Shown: positions 46,377 through 56,087 of the stretch, in pieces | Numbering within the stretch: position 1 is the first letter of the stretch | Layout: each line of letters opens with the position of its first letter | Source of the DNA: Deltaproteobacteria bacterium | GTDB lineage: Bacteria > Desulfobacterota > Desulfuromonadia > Geobacterales > Geobacteraceae | DNA: 64,000 nt | Reading direction: 5' to 3' | Assembly: GCA_021848385.1 (NCBI GenBank) | Contig: JAJZUQ010000008.1 | Location: 1-64,000 of the forward strand | Notes under the pieces: generated by a model | Databases searched by the model: none | What the model was told of the DNA's origin: nothing | What the model saw: only the letters and a program-made list of their open reading frames with translations | Translations under genes and position numbers: made by a program

Positions 46377-46530
46377 GGCTGACGGGGCACCGCTATCCTT
46401 CTAACTTCCTGTATTATTTGCCCTGCCGATTCCCAACAGTTCATGGATTGCCCGGTACGATTTTTTCAAAAAACCATTCCGCATCAGGGTGGGTGTGGTA
46501 TAAGAAGGACATCACGTACAGAGGTCTGCC

Positions 46531-47049
46531 ATGAAAGAAAAAATCGAGATCATCCAGGCCGACATCACGAAACTTTCCGTAGATGCCATCGTCAATGCGG
46601 CCAACAATACCCTGCTGGGCGGCGGAGGGGTAGACGGTGCCATCCACCGGGCGGCGGGGCCGGATTTGGTGGCGGAATGCGCCACCTTGGGCGGCTGCGC
46701 CACGGGGGACGCGAAGATCACGAAGGGGTATAAACTACCGGCACGGCATGTGATCCACACGGTGGGGCCGGTCTGGCACGGGGGGAACGAGGGGGAGCCG
46801 GAGTTGCTGAGAAGCTGCTACCGCCGCTGCTTCCAGGTGGCCCACGACAATGGCCTGACCTCCATCGCCTTCCCCGCCATCAGCGCCGGGGTCTTCGGCT
46901 ATCCCATGACGAAGGGGTGCGAGGTCGCCATGACGGAGGCGAAAACTGCCCTGGCCGCCAATCCGAAACTGGAGCGGGTGGTGTTCGTCCCCTTTAGCGC
47001 CGAGGCGTTGGCCATTTACCGGGAAACGTTCGAAAAGGTCTTCGCGTGA
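46531..47049 (+). CDS. Macro-domain protein (ADP-ribose binding/deacetylase)
   Basis: The 172-residue protein has the macro-domain motifs [22 protein letters not shown] at residues 18-39 and [13 protein letters not shown] near 112-124. Such proteins bind ADP-ribose and hydrolyse O-acetyl-ADP-ribose. Its stop overlaps the dtd start (GTGA), coupling it to an RNA quality-control gene. Confidence 0.92.
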   Translation: MKEKIEIIQADITKLSVDAIVNAANNTLLGGGGVDGAIHRAAGPDLVAECATLGGCATGDAKITKGYKLPARHVIHTVGPVWHGGNEGEPELLRSCYRRCFQVAHDNGLTSIAFPAISAGVFGYPMTKGCEVAMTEAKTALAANPKLERVVFVPFSAEALAIYRETFEKVFA

Positions 47050-47498
47050 AAGCGGTCATCCAGCGGGTTACCGAGGCGCGTGTGGAGGTGGACGGTGCGA
47101 CGGTTGGTGCCATCGACCGGGGGGTACTCGTGCTGCTCGGGGTGGAGAAGGGTGATGGGGAGCGGGACGCTGCCTGGCTGGCGGAGAAGATCGTGGGGCT
47201 GCGCATTTTCGAAGACGCCGCCGGCAAGATGAACCTGGCGCTTAGGGATATCGGCGGTCAGCTGCTGGCGGTCTCCCAGTTCACCCTCGCGGGGAACTGC
47301 GCCAAGGGGCGGCGCCCTTCCTTCGATACCGCTGCCCCTCCCGACGAGGCGAACCGCTTGTATGAGCTGTTCGTGGCGAAGGTGAAAGGGCTGGGAGTGC
47401 AGGTCGCCACCGGTATCTTTCAGGCGGATATGCAGGTACATCTGGTGAATGACGGGCCGGTGACGTTTATTATTGAGAGTCCGAAAGGCCGGGACTAG
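47046..47498 (+). CDS. dtd: D-aminoacyl-tRNA deacylase
   Basis: It removes D-amino acids from mischarged tRNA. The 150-residue protein has the family motifs [17 protein letters not shown] and NDGPVTF near the C-terminus. It begins with GTG, overlapping the macro-domain stop codon by four bases. Confidence 0.95.
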   Translation: MKAVIQRVTEARVEVDGATVGAIDRGVLVLLGVEKGDGERDAAWLAEKIVGLRIFEDAAGKMNLALRDIGGQLLAVSQFTLAGNCAKGRRPSFDTAAPPDEANRLYELFVAKVKGLGVQVATGIFQADMQVHLVNDGPVTFIIESPKGRD

Positions 47499-47511
47499 GG
47501 ATCGGGGACCA

Positions 47512-48378
47512 GTGAAAAGTGAAAATCTGAAAACCATTCTCGATGGGCTCTATGCTGCCCGGTCGTCGCGGCACCTGGCCAACGACCCGCTTTCCTTCTG
47601 CCACCGCTATCCGGACCCGGCGGACCGGGAGATTGTCGGGTTCATCGCTGCGGCGTTTGCCTACGGCAATGTGAAGATCATCCTGAAAAACCTGGAGGCG
47701 GTCTTTGCTCCCATGGGTCCGTCGCCACGCCGTTTCGTGGAGGCGTTCGAGCCTGACCGGGGGGGGCTTACCTACGCCGGTTTCAAGCACCGTTTCAATG
47801 ACCATCGCGATCTCTGTGCCCTGATGCTGGCGATTCGCACCATGCTTGAGGAGGCGGACTCCATCGGCGACTACTTCCTCGGCTGTTACGACGCGACGGC
47901 GGAAGACATCACCCCGTCCCTCGTGGAGTTCACCTCGGCGCTCCTGGCCATGGACTACACGCCGGTCTTCGGTCCTGCAGGCATCCCCGCCGACTCCTAT
48001 TTCCCCTTCTTTTTCCCGTCGCCTGCTGCCGGGAGCGCCTGCAAGCGGCTCTGCATGTTTCTTCGCTGGATGGTCCGCCCCGCCGACGGGATCGACCTGG
48101 GACTCTGGCGTGAGGTCTCGCCGGCCAAGCTTGTGATCCCCGTGGACGCCCATATCCAGAGGATAGGTCGCAATCTTGGGCTCACCGCGCGGAAACAGGC
48201 GGACTGGCGCATGGCGCGAGAGATAACGGCGGCACTGCGCAAGCTCGATGCCTCCGACCCGGTGAAATATGATTTCTCCCTCTGTCATCTGGGGATATCG
48301 GAGGGGTGCGACGGAACGGTTCGTCCCCTCTGTAGTGAGTGCCCGGTGACCACCATCTGCAGGGCGGAATTGTCATGA
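47512..48378 (+). CDS. TIGR02757-family protein (DUF2400)
   Basis: The 288-residue protein has a helix-hairpin-helix-like core (GRNLGLTARKQADWRMAREI) and a C-terminal cysteine set, CDGTVRPLCSECPVTTIC, that probably binds an iron-sulfur cluster, as in DNA glycosylases. The function of the family is unknown. I start at GTG 47512 (KSENLK), which follows GGGGACCA; the N-terminal codons form a period-7 repeat (AGTGAAA). Its stop overlaps the pabB ATG by four bases. Confidence 0.8.
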   Translation: MKSENLKTILDGLYAARSSRHLANDPLSFCHRYPDPADREIVGFIAAAFAYGNVKIILKNLEAVFAPMGPSPRRFVEAFEPDRGGLTYAGFKHRFNDHRDLCALMLAIRTMLEEADSIGDYFLGCYDATAEDITPSLVEFTSALLAMDYTPVFGPAGIPADSYFPFFFPSPAAGSACKRLCMFLRWMVRPADGIDLGLWREVSPAKLVIPVDAHIQRIGRNLGLTARKQADWRMAREITAALRKLDASDPVKYDFSLCHLGISEGCDGTVRPLCSECPVTTICRAELS

Positions 48379-50159
48379 ACGCGACCCCCCTCGTCCTCCT
48401 CGATTCTTTTTCCACGCGCCATAACTCTTCTTCGTACCGGTTCGACGGATTCGTGGAAGAGATCGTCGCCCATGCAGCTGATGAGGTCCTTCCCGCTCTG
48501 CGACGGGTGGAGGCAGCCGTGGCTGATGGGCTGCACGCCGCCGGCTTTGTTTCCTACGAGGCAGCGCCGGGTGTTGGAACCGGCTTGCCGACCCATTCTC
48601 CCGGCCCCACGCCCCTTGTCTGGTTCGGTCTCTTCCGGCGGCGGTCCGGGTTTGCCCCACGCCTTCATGGGGGGGATGACAAGGAACATGACGCCGGTTA
48701 CGAAACGACGGACTGGGCCTCGTCGCTTGACCCGGAAGTATATGGTGCGATGGTCGGGCGGATACGAGAGTACATCGCCGCCGGAGACACCTATCAGGTC
48801 AACTACACCCTCCACCAGCATTTCCGCCTGTCCGGCGATTCCCCGCTGTATTACCAGGATCTCTGTCTCTCACAGAAGGCATCCTACTGCGCTTTCATTG
48901 ATACGGGACGTTTCCAGGCGCTTTCCGCCTCTCCCGAGCTATTCTTTGAACTGAAAGATGGAGTCATCACCTGTCGACCCATGAAAGGGACGGCACGGCG
49001 GGGACGGTGGCTCGGAGAGGACGAGACGATCAAGGAGCAGTTGAGGGAGAGCGAGAAGGAGCGGGCGGAAAACCTGATGATCGTCGATCTCCTGCGAAAC
49101 GACATGGGGAAAGTGGCTGAAACGGGGTCGGTGCGGGTGAAATCTCTCTTCGATGTGGAAACGCTGGAAACGGTTCACCAGATGACCTCCACCATCACGG
49201 CCCGGGTCAGGGATGACGCGGGGCTCGTTGATATATTCCAGGCTCTTTTCCCCTGCGGGTCGGTGACTGGTGCGCCGAAGAAGCGGAGCATGGAAATTAT
49301 CCGGGAGTTGGAGGGTTCGCCACGAGGGCTGTATACGGGCTGTATCGGTTATGTTTCACCTTCCGCCGGTAAAGCCGGTTCCTGTGATGCGGTGTTCAGT
49401 GTCGCTATCAGAACTGCCATCATAGATACAGCGACGGGGAGGGGAGAACTGGGGATCGGCAGTGCCATAACCATCGGCTCCGAAGCTGGTGCTGAGTATG
49501 ACGAATGCCTCTCCAAGGGGAGTTTTGCCCGCCGCGTGATTCCGGAATTTCAGCTTGTGGAAACCATGCTCCATGAAGAAGGTACAGGCTATTTTCTCCT
49601 GGAACGCCACTTGGCCCGCCTCTCCCGCTCGGCGGACTATTTCAGATTCCCCCTTCGACTGGGGCAGATTGCCCTGGTCCTGGAACATCGCGCCGTGCCC
49701 CTCGCCGGCTTCACCAAGGTCCGGCTGCTCGTGAACAGGAAGGGGGCGTTTACCATCCAAATGGAATCCCTTGCGCCGTCCGCAACGGAAGAGACGGTGC
49801 CGGTCGCCCTTAACCCGGCTCCGGTGGATTCTGCGGACCCATTCCTCTATCACAAGACTACCCATCGCTCTTTCTACCGTTCTGCGCTGGACCTGCATCC
49901 CTACTGTGGCGATCTGCTCTTTGTGAACGAACGGGGTGAGGTGACCGAGGGGGCCAATCATAACCTTGTCGTTCGGCTGGATGGCGAACTGGTCACCCCT
50001 CCCCTGTCGAGCGGTATTCTTCCCGGCACCTTCCGGGCGGAGTTGCTGGCGCAGGGGGAGATAGAGGAACGGGTCATCACCCCGGCGGATATGGCCCGGG
50101 CTGAAGAGATCTGGCTCATCAATTCGGTGCGTAGATGGCGGCGGGCGAAACTGCTGTAA
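48375..50159 (+). CDS. pabB: Aminodeoxychorismate synthase component I fused to aminodeoxychorismate lyase
   Basis: The 594-residue protein joins two steps of para-aminobenzoate synthesis. Residues 1-340 are PabB-like, with GDTYQVNYT, GTARRGR and FPCGSVTGAPKKRSMEII; residues 350-594 are PabC-like PLP lyase (FHTRKTTHR-type YHKTTHRSFYR, NERGEVTEGANHN). The fusion removes diffusion of aminodeoxychorismate. Its start ATG overlaps the TIGR02757 stop (ATGA). A nonamer inverted repeat follows. Confidence 0.94.
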   Translation: MNATPLVLLDSFSTRHNSSSYRFDGFVEEIVAHAADEVLPALRRVEAAVADGLHAAGFVSYEAAPGVGTGLPTHSPGPTPLVWFGLFRRRSGFAPRLHGGDDKEHDAGYETTDWASSLDPEVYGAMVGRIREYIAAGDTYQVNYTLHQHFRLSGDSPLYYQDLCLSQKASYCAFIDTGRFQALSASPELFFELKDGVITCRPMKGTARRGRWLGEDETIKEQLRESEKERAENLMIVDLLRNDMGKVAETGSVRVKSLFDVETLETVHQMTSTITARVRDDAGLVDIFQALFPCGSVTGAPKKRSMEIIRELEGSPRGLYTGCIGYVSPSAGKAGSCDAVFSVAIRTAIIDTATGRGELGIGSAITIGSEAGAEYDECLSKGSFARRVIPEFQLVETMLHEEGTGYFLLERHLARLSRSADYFRFPLRLGQIALVLEHRAVPLAGFTKVRLLVNRKGAFTIQMESLAPSATEETVPVALNPAPVDSADPFLYHKTTHRSFYRSALDLHPYCGDLLFVNERGEVTEGANHNLVVRLDGELVTPPLSSGILPGTFRAELLAQGEIEERVITPADMARAEEIWLINSVRRWRRAKLL

Positions 50160-50173
50160 ACAGCAAAGGCATC

Positions 50174-50260
50174 TTAACAGGGATAATCAGGATGTTCAGG
50201 ATTAAGATCCAGAATCTAATTTTTGGGGTTCATCCTGATTATCCTGATTATCCCGGTAAA
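50174..50260. repeat. Nonamer inverted-repeat element, copy 3 (compact)
   Basis: Left arm AACAGGGATAATCAGGAT then TTCAGGATTAA; right arm ATCCTGATTATCCTGATTAT then CCCGGTAAA, only 25 bases apart. It follows pabBC and precedes the reductase gene, as the other copies also separate genes. Confidence 0.78.
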
Positions 50261-50307
50261 ATTGGTTTAGTAGTTATTGTTTCTGTTGACCATTGAAAGG
50301 AGCAGGT

Positions 50308-51171
50308 ATGCAGACATTCGGCTTTATCGGACTCGGCATCATGGGGAGTGGCATGGCGAAGAACCTGGTGAAAGCGGGGTTCGAGGTAACGGTCTGGAAC
50401 CGTACGGCGGACAAGTGCCGGGAGCTTGCGGAGCTGGGTGCCAAGGTCGCGGCGACGCCGCGGCAGGTGGTGGAGAACTGCCAGGTCACCTTTGCCATGC
50501 TGGCTGACCCGGCAGCCGCCCAGGCAGTCTGCGACGGTCCGGACGGAGTACTTGCGGGGATGTCGGCCGGGAAGGGATATGTGGATATGTCCACGGTTGA
50601 TGTCGCAACTTCAGCCGGCATCGCCGCCGCTGTTACCGCACGGGGGGGACTGTTCCTGGAGGCGCCGGTGTCGGGCAGCAAGAAGCAGGCCGAGGATGGG
50701 GCGCTCATCATTCTCGCTGCAGGCGACCGTTCCCTCTACGGGGAGGCCCTTCCGGGCTTTGAACGGATGGGGAAGAAGATCCTCTATCTGGGGGAGGTGG
50801 GGAACGGTGCCCGGATGAAGCTGGTGGTGAACATGGTCATGGGGGGGATGATGACCGCCTTCTGTGAAGGGCTCGCCCTTGGGGGAAAGACCGGTCTCGA
50901 TCAGGCCGATATCCTGGATGTTCTCGATGCCGGCGCCATGTCCAACCCGATGTTCAGGTTGAAGGGTGAGGTGATCGGCCAGGGCAACTTTGCTGCTGCC
51001 TTTCCCCTCAAGCATATGCAGAAGGATATGCGCCTGGCGGTAGCCATGGGGGACGGGGTCGGGCAGCCGCTCTTCTCAGCTGCCACGGCCAACGAGCTCT
51101 TCAAGCGGGCCAGGGAGATGGGGTTCGGTGACGAAGACTTCGCGGCCGTCTTCAAGGCAATTCGTGCATGA
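50308..51171 (+). CDS. Glyoxylate/succinic semialdehyde reductase
   Basis: The 287-residue beta-hydroxyacid dehydrogenase has GLGIMGSGMAKNLVKAG (NADPH loop), the EAPVSGSKKQAEDGALIILA signature, catalytic Lys in GNGARMKLVVNMVMG, and FPLKHMQKD. It matches my memory of the Geobacter GSU1372-type enzyme that reduces succinic semialdehyde and glyoxylate. ATG 50308 follows AAAGGAG; the TTG at 50293 in the track is not used. A 56-residue membrane peptide overlaps its stop codon. Confidence 0.9.
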   Translation: MQTFGFIGLGIMGSGMAKNLVKAGFEVTVWNRTADKCRELAELGAKVAATPRQVVENCQVTFAMLADPAAAQAVCDGPDGVLAGMSAGKGYVDMSTVDVATSAGIAAAVTARGGLFLEAPVSGSKKQAEDGALIILAAGDRSLYGEALPGFERMGKKILYLGEVGNGARMKLVVNMVMGGMMTAFCEGLALGGKTGLDQADILDVLDAGAMSNPMFRLKGEVIGQGNFAAAFPLKHMQKDMRLAVAMGDGVGQPLFSAATANELFKRAREMGFGDEDFAAVFKAIRA

Positions 51172-51338
51172 AGGGGGCGCTTCAATTCCTGGCCGTGGTC
51201 CTTCTGACCTGGTCTTTTCTCTATCCTCTTCTTTTTGGTGGCAGCGGACGGCGGGTTGTCTGGGGGTGGGTCGCCTGCATGGTAGCGGGCGGCGTGGTCT
51301 GTCTCTATCTTCTCGTCAGGTACCGGCGGCAGTTGTAA
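51168..51338 (+). CDS. Small two-helix membrane protein, 56 residues
   Basis: Too short for the ORF track. It begins MKGALQFLAVVLLTWSFLYP, has two hydrophobic segments (residues 5-22 and 30-50) and a basic C-terminus, RYRRQL. The ATG overlaps the reductase stop (ATGA), which supports translation. No family is recognised. The 180-bp element starts 27 bases downstream. Confidence 0.55.
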   Translation: MKGALQFLAVVLLTWSFLYPLLFGGSGRRVVWGWVACMVAGGVVCLYLLVRYRRQL

Positions 51339-51365
51339 CGTTACCACTATTTTGAACATAAAAAC

Positions 51366-51540
51366 GGCAGTTTAATGCTGCCGGAAGGAGTACATGAGGG
51401 GTATTTCGTCGTAATTCTTGGTGAAATGAAGCGTCCGCAGCCGATCCTGTCCGAACCCGCAAGTTGATCGGATGCAGCGCAATGAGCCTGGAATTACAGA
51501 AATAGCCCTTTAGTACGAGTGCAGGCAGTGTTCAACTGCC
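51366..51540 (-). repeat. 180-bp structured repeat element, copy 2 (175 bp)
   Basis: Reverse complement of the element at 40864-41043 with about 95 percent identity by eye. It lacks five bases in the loop of the central stem and has one base change in that stem. Both edge hairpins are kept: GGCAGT-5-ACTGCC and a GGCAG-7-CTGCC version. Confidence 0.85.
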
Positions 51541-51575
51541 GAATAGAGGTTGAATTAACCGGAACAGCCGCTTCC

Positions 51576-52670
51576 TTATGGTGTGTCATCTCCAGTTGTG
51601 TGGACGGTAACCCGGTTCTTTCCTTCCTTTTTACTTACGTACAAAGCCCCATCCGCCTTCATAATCACTGTCCGGATGTCGGACCCATCCTCGGGAAAGG
51701 CTGCCACGCCGGCCGATATGGTGGTGGAGAGCTGTGTACCTTCGAAATCGAAAGGGGCCGAGGCCAGGTTGGAGACAATGCGGCGGACGGCGATGAGGCT
51801 TGATTCCTTGCTGCTCCCGGTAAACATGACGAGGAATTCGTCTCCACCGTAACGGGCCGCGATGTCGCTCGAACGGATATTCCGGTTGATGGTCCGGGCA
51901 ATATGCCGGATCATTTCGGTGCCGGCGAAATGGCCATAGCGATCGTTGATCTTCTTCAGGTTGTCTGCGTCCAGCATACAGATGGTCAAGGTCGTACCGC
52001 TCCGTTGTGCCAGTTCTTTGTGGGCTGCAGCCAGATTGAGAAAATTGCGCATGTTGTGGAGGCCGGTGATATCGTCGGTAAGGGAGAGCTGTTCCGCCAG
52101 CTGCCGGGCGTTTTCCGCTTCGCTGGAGAGCATGGCGCCCAGGTGGGCTATGAGCATGAAGGGGAGTATTTCCAGGATATTGGAAACGAAGGTCGCTTCA
52201 AAGATATTGAGAGAAACCTCTTCGGCCGCGAGAAAAATATAGGCTATTATCGCAATGGCGGCCATTACGTAAGTAACCTTGCGTGCTTGAGTCAGAGAGG
52301 TGGCCATCAGGACAAGGTATATGAGAGAGATGAACGGGCTGTCCGTCTTGCCGGTCAGCCAGCTGACCGCGATGGTAAAGGAGAGGAAGACAATCAGGTC
52401 GATGAAGGTCTTGACAGGGCCCGATGTTTCCGGCTGCATGACATGGCGGGTGATCACATTGTACACCAGCAGGAAGATGCAGCAGAATGCGAGGTAGATG
52501 ATTTCGGTAGTATTGGAGGGGAGGATCGCGATGTCCAGGGCAACCAGGGCGATGAGGAACCAGGAGATGTTCCCCATGATCCGGTCGTACCTGACGTAGC
52601 GGGAATGGGCTCCCCACGCGGGCCTGCTGCCGGGATCCACTTCTTCCATCGATTTACAGGCCTGCTTCAT
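51576..52670 (-). CDS. Membrane-bound GGDEF protein with altered guanine-binding residue
   Basis: The 364-residue protein has about six N-terminal membrane helices and a C-terminal GGDEF domain. The active site RYGGDEF is intact, and an RxxD inhibition site (RSSD) sits five residues before GGDEF. The motif that contacts the guanine base normally reads N-D-x-x-G-H-x-x-G-D; here it is NDRYGHFAGT, with Thr for Asp. In Hypr enzymes such as GSU1658 the same position is Ser and the enzyme makes cyclic AMP-GMP. The start ATG has GAGGA upstream. Confidence 0.9.
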   Translation of the reverse strand: MKQACKSMEEVDPGSRPAWGAHSRYVRYDRIMGNISWFLIALVALDIAILPSNTTEIIYLAFCCIFLLVYNVITRHVMQPETSGPVKTFIDLIVFLSFTIAVSWLTGKTDSPFISLIYLVLMATSLTQARKVTYVMAAIAIIAYIFLAAEEVSLNIFEATFVSNILEILPFMLIAHLGAMLSSEAENARQLAEQLSLTDDITGLHNMRNFLNLAAAHKELAQRSGTTLTICMLDADNLKKINDRYGHFAGTEMIRHIARTINRNIRSSDIAARYGGDEFLVMFTGSSKESSLIAVRRIVSNLASAPFDFEGTQLSTTISAGVAAFPEDGSDIRTVIMKADGALYVSKKEGKNRVTVHTTGDDTP

Positions 52671-52874
52671 TCGTATCCTCTGCGTGAGGCTCTCTACCCT
52701 TGCCGATGGTGTGGTGAATGGGGGTTTCCTGAGACGGAAACGATGTGAGGCCTAATCTACACCAATCCACATAAATTTTCAGCGAAAATTGTTATATTTC
52801 AGGCGAAAATCACGGTCAAACCGTCTTGTTTCCCGCAGTATCACAATTATTCAGATAGCGTTGAAAAATTGCTT

Positions 52875-52937
52875 GTTATTGTATGCAGATGCAGGCATAA
52901 TACTCGATTGCAAAGACGGGCAGCAGCCCGTCTTTGC
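52875..52937 (+). promoter_or_regulatory. typA promoter candidate and 12-bp leader hairpin
   Basis: A TTGTTA-17-CATAAT promoter ends near 52902. The leader then starts almost at once with GCAAAGACGGGC, AGCA, GCCCGTCTTTGC, a perfect 12-bp hairpin (52910-52937) followed by CTTTTC. It resembles an intrinsic terminator in a 5' untranslated region and could attenuate typA. Confidence 0.5.
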
Positions 52938-52987
52938 CTTTTCTGAACAGCACAAATTTAAGCAGCACGTCAAAGAGGAGAATCGCC

Positions 52988-54790
52988 ATGCAGGAACGCA
53001 TCAGAAATATCGCCATCATTGCCCACGTCGACCACGGCAAGACCACCCTTGTGGATGCCATGCTGCGTCACGCCGGGGTTTTCAGGGAAAACGAGCAGAT
53101 CACTGAGCGGGTTATGGATTCCAATGACCTGGAGAAGGAGCGGGGGATCACCATTCTCTCCAAGAATCTGTCCGTCCATCATGGCCAGTACAAGATCAAT
53201 ATTGTCGATACGCCGGGCCATGCCGACTTCGGCGGAGAAGTGGAGCGGGTCCTCAAGATGGTCGACTCGGTGCTGCTCCTGGTGGACGCACTGGATGGTC
53301 CCATGCCCCAGACCCGTTTTGTACTCAAGAAGTCCCTCGATCTGGCGCTTAAGCCGATTGTCGTCATCAACAAGGTTGACCGCCCCGGCGCCCGTCCTGC
53401 CGAGGTGGTGGATATGGTTTTCGACCTCTTCTGCGAACTGAACGCTACGGACGAGCAGCTTGACTTCGCCATCGTCTACACCAGCGCAAAGCTTGGCTAC
53501 GCCATGCTCGACATGAACGCTGCCTCCACCAGCATGGAGCCGCTTTTCGCGGTGATCGAGTCCAATGTCCGGCCGCCGGCAGGCGATCCCAAGGCCCCGT
53601 TCCAGCTGCTGGTCACCAATATAGATTACAATGACTATATCGGCCGGATCGCCACCGGTAAGGTATCCAATGGCAAGGTCGTTGCTGGCGAGATCATCGC
53701 TCACGTCAAGCGGGACGGGAGCATCGTGAAGGGGCGGATCAGCAAGCTCCTCGGCTATGAAGGGCTGAAGCAGGTGGAAGTGCCCGAGGCTTGCACCGGC
53801 GACATTGTTACCGTGGCAGGCTTCGACGAAGTGGGTATCGGTGAGACCCTTGCTTCCGCGGAGAATCCGATCGGGCTCCCCTACATTTCAATCGATGAGC
53901 CGACCATCTCCATGAACTTCATCGTCAACAACTCCCCCTTTGCCGGCAGGGAAGGGAAGCTCGTAACCTCCCGCAACATCCGCGAGCGTCTCGACAAGGA
54001 ACTTCGTACCAATGTCTCGCTCCGGGTAGAGGACACTGCCAATGCCGACACCTTCAAGGTCTCCGGCCGGGGTGAGCTCCATCTCTCCATTCTTATCGAG
54101 AACATGCGACGGGAAGGGTTCGAGATGGCGGTCTCCAAGCCGGAAGTCATATTCCGCGAGGTTGACGGCAAGAAGCTGGAACCGATGGAATACCTGGTGG
54201 TGGACGTGCCCAGCGAGTACCAGGGGGCCATCATCGAAAAAATGGGGCCGCGCAAGGGGGAGATGGTCGCCATGAACCCCATGGGAGAGACCATTCGCCT
54301 CGAATTCATCATCCCGGCCCGGGGGCTCATCGGCCTGCGGGGTGAGGTGCTGACCGAAACGCGCGGCACCGGCGTTCTCACCCATACCTTTCATGACTAT
54401 GCACCGTTCAAGGGGGAGATTCCCGGCCGGAAAAACGGGGTCCTCATGGCCATGGAGCACGGCGAGACAACAGCCTACTCCCTGGACGGACTACAGCCGC
54501 GGGGCATTCTCTTCATCGGCGCAGGTGTTGAAGTCTACGGCGGGATGATCATCGGCCAGCACGCCAAGGACAACGACCTGGACGTGAATCCCTGCAAGGG
54601 GAAAAAGCTCACCAACGTCCGCGCCTCCGGTTCCGACGATGCCATCAAGCTGACGCCCCCCCGCACCCTCACCCTGGAGCAGGCGCTGGAGTTCATCGAC
54701 GACGACGAGCTGGTGGAGGTTACTCCCAAGTCCATCCGCCTCCGGAAAAAGGAGCTCGACCCGAACAAGCGGAAGCGGTCGAACAAGTAA
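52988..54790 (+). CDS. typA: Ribosome-associated GTPase TypA/BipA
   Basis: The 600-residue translational GTPase has G1 AHVDHGKTT, the switch region [37 protein letters not shown] and the C-terminal [17 protein letters not shown] signature. It helps ribosome assembly and stress growth, notably in the cold. ATG 52988 follows GAGGAG; the track start 18 codons upstream is not used. Its leader hairpin suggests attenuation. Confidence 0.96.
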   Translation: MQERIRNIAIIAHVDHGKTTLVDAMLRHAGVFRENEQITERVMDSNDLEKERGITILSKNLSVHHGQYKINIVDTPGHADFGGEVERVLKMVDSVLLLVDALDGPMPQTRFVLKKSLDLALKPIVVINKVDRPGARPAEVVDMVFDLFCELNATDEQLDFAIVYTSAKLGYAMLDMNAASTSMEPLFAVIESNVRPPAGDPKAPFQLLVTNIDYNDYIGRIATGKVSNGKVVAGEIIAHVKRDGSIVKGRISKLLGYEGLKQVEVPEACTGDIVTVAGFDEVGIGETLASAENPIGLPYISIDEPTISMNFIVNNSPFAGREGKLVTSRNIRERLDKELRTNVSLRVEDTANADTFKVSGRGELHLSILIENMRREGFEMAVSKPEVIFREVDGKKLEPMEYLVVDVPSEYQGAIIEKMGPRKGEMVAMNPMGETIRLEFIIPARGLIGLRGEVLTETRGTGVLTHTFHDYAPFKGEIPGRKNGVLMAMEHGETTAYSLDGLQPRGILFIGAGVEVYGGMIIGQHAKDNDLDVNPCKGKKLTNVRASGSDDAIKLTPPRTLTLEQALEFIDDDELVEVTPKSIRLRKKELDPNKRKRSNK

Positions 54791-54930
54791 TTCTTACGAG
54801 GGTATGAAGACCGGGTAGGTTTGAGGCGGAGGGGAAACTCTCCGCCTTTCTTGCAGGGGCAACTTTGCATTGACATTACCCCCCGTTTCTACTACTTTTC
54901 CGGTAATAATCACGCATGTCAGGGGAAACA

Positions 54931-55686
54931 ATGTCCACTCGTACTTCACACAATCTTGTCTCCATCGTTTGTCTGGGCATCGCCCTTGTCATTACCGGCT
55001 GCGCATCCGCTCCTCAGCCGGTTCAAACCCCCGAGACCTATCTCAAGGAAGGGAATACGTTCTACGCCAATCGCAACTATGAGGATGCCATTGCCGAGTG
55101 GAAGAGGGTGAAAGAAAGCTACGCTTCACCGGAACTTACCATGGAAGCGGAACTGAAGATCGCCGATGCCCAGTACGACAACGGCAACTACATCGAGGCA
55201 GCAGCATCCTACGAGGAATTCCGCAAGCTCCACCCCAACAATGAAAAGGCCGATTACGCACTGTACCGGATAGGGCTCTGCAATTACAACCAGATCACCG
55301 GCATCGATACCGACCAGACCCCGGTGAAGAATGCCGTTACTCTCTTCGAATCATTCCTCAAACTCTATCCGAAATCCTCCTATGCCGGCGAGGTGCGTGA
55401 CAAGCTTGAAGTCTGCCGTATGAAACAGGTCCAGTATGAGATTTACGTCGGCCGGTTCTACCTGCGCAATGGTGACTACCAGGCTGCCATCAAGCGACTT
55501 GAGGAAGCCCTGGTTACCTTTCCCAAATCCCCCTATCACGACGAGACCCTTTTCTATCTGGGTGAGGCGTATTTGAGAGCCGGTAATCGCGACAAGGGGC
55601 GTGCAACGTACAACCGGCTGTACAGCGAATTCCGCACCAGCAAGTATGTGGATAAGGCCCGCAGCGTCATGGACAGCTATTACTGA
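54931..55686 (+). CDS. bamD: BamD-like outer-membrane assembly lipoprotein (TPR)
   Basis: The 251-residue protein has a lipoprotein signal ending ITGCASAP and TPR-like helices through the remainder (ETYLKEGNTFYANRNYEDAI, PHDETLFYLGEAYLRAGN). BamD is a periplasm-facing subunit of the beta-barrel machine; a generic TPR lipoprotein is the alternative. ATG 54931 (MSTRTS) follows AGGGGA. It overlaps the next lipoprotein's start by one base. Confidence 0.78.
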   Translation: MSTRTSHNLVSIVCLGIALVITGCASAPQPVQTPETYLKEGNTFYANRNYEDAIAEWKRVKESYASPELTMEAELKIADAQYDNGNYIEAAASYEEFRKLHPNNEKADYALYRIGLCNYNQITGIDTDQTPVKNAVTLFESFLKLYPKSSYAGEVRDKLEVCRMKQVQYEIYVGRFYLRNGDYQAAIKRLEEALVTFPKSPYHDETLFYLGEAYLRAGNRDKGRATYNRLYSEFRTSKYVDKARSVMDSYY

Positions 55687-56087
55687 TGCGCCGGTTTTCC
55701 CTTCTTTTTCTCCTCCTCTTTCTCCTCTCTGCCTGTAGCAGCAAATCCGACCGGGATGCGGTCCTGGCCGTGGCCGTCGAGCGCCAGCAGGCACTCACCA
55801 GCAGAGACATCCACCGTTACCTCCCCCTTCTCTCGCCGCACTACCAGGACAAGGGGCGCGATTATGCCGCCAAGGCCAGGGAGCTGACGGACATCCTGAC
55901 CTCTTTCGACAGGATCGGCTATCGTTCTCTTGACCGCCGCGTGGAGGTCCACGGCGACCGGGCCACGGTTACCGGCAGTTATGAGCTGCGGGTGGTTCGG
56001 CAGGGGAAGGAAATGGAGCTGGCAGGAAAAGAGGAACTGCAGCTGCGAAAAGAGGGGGGGGAATGGAAAATAGTTGGTGGTTTATGA
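55686..56087 (+). CDS. Small lipoprotein with a SnoaL-like region
   Basis: The 133-residue protein has a lipobox, LLSACSSK, and a region AVAVERQQALTSRDIHRYLPLLSPHY that resembles NTF2/SnoaL-like domains. It starts one base inside the previous stop (TGATG), so expression is coupled with the BamD-like gene. Function unknown. Confidence 0.7.
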   Translation: MRRFSLLFLLLFLLSACSSKSDRDAVLAVAVERQQALTSRDIHRYLPLLSPHYQDKGRDYAAKARELTDILTSFDRIGYRSLDRRVEVHGDRATVTGSYELRVVRQGKEMELAGKEELQLRKEGGEWKIVGGL

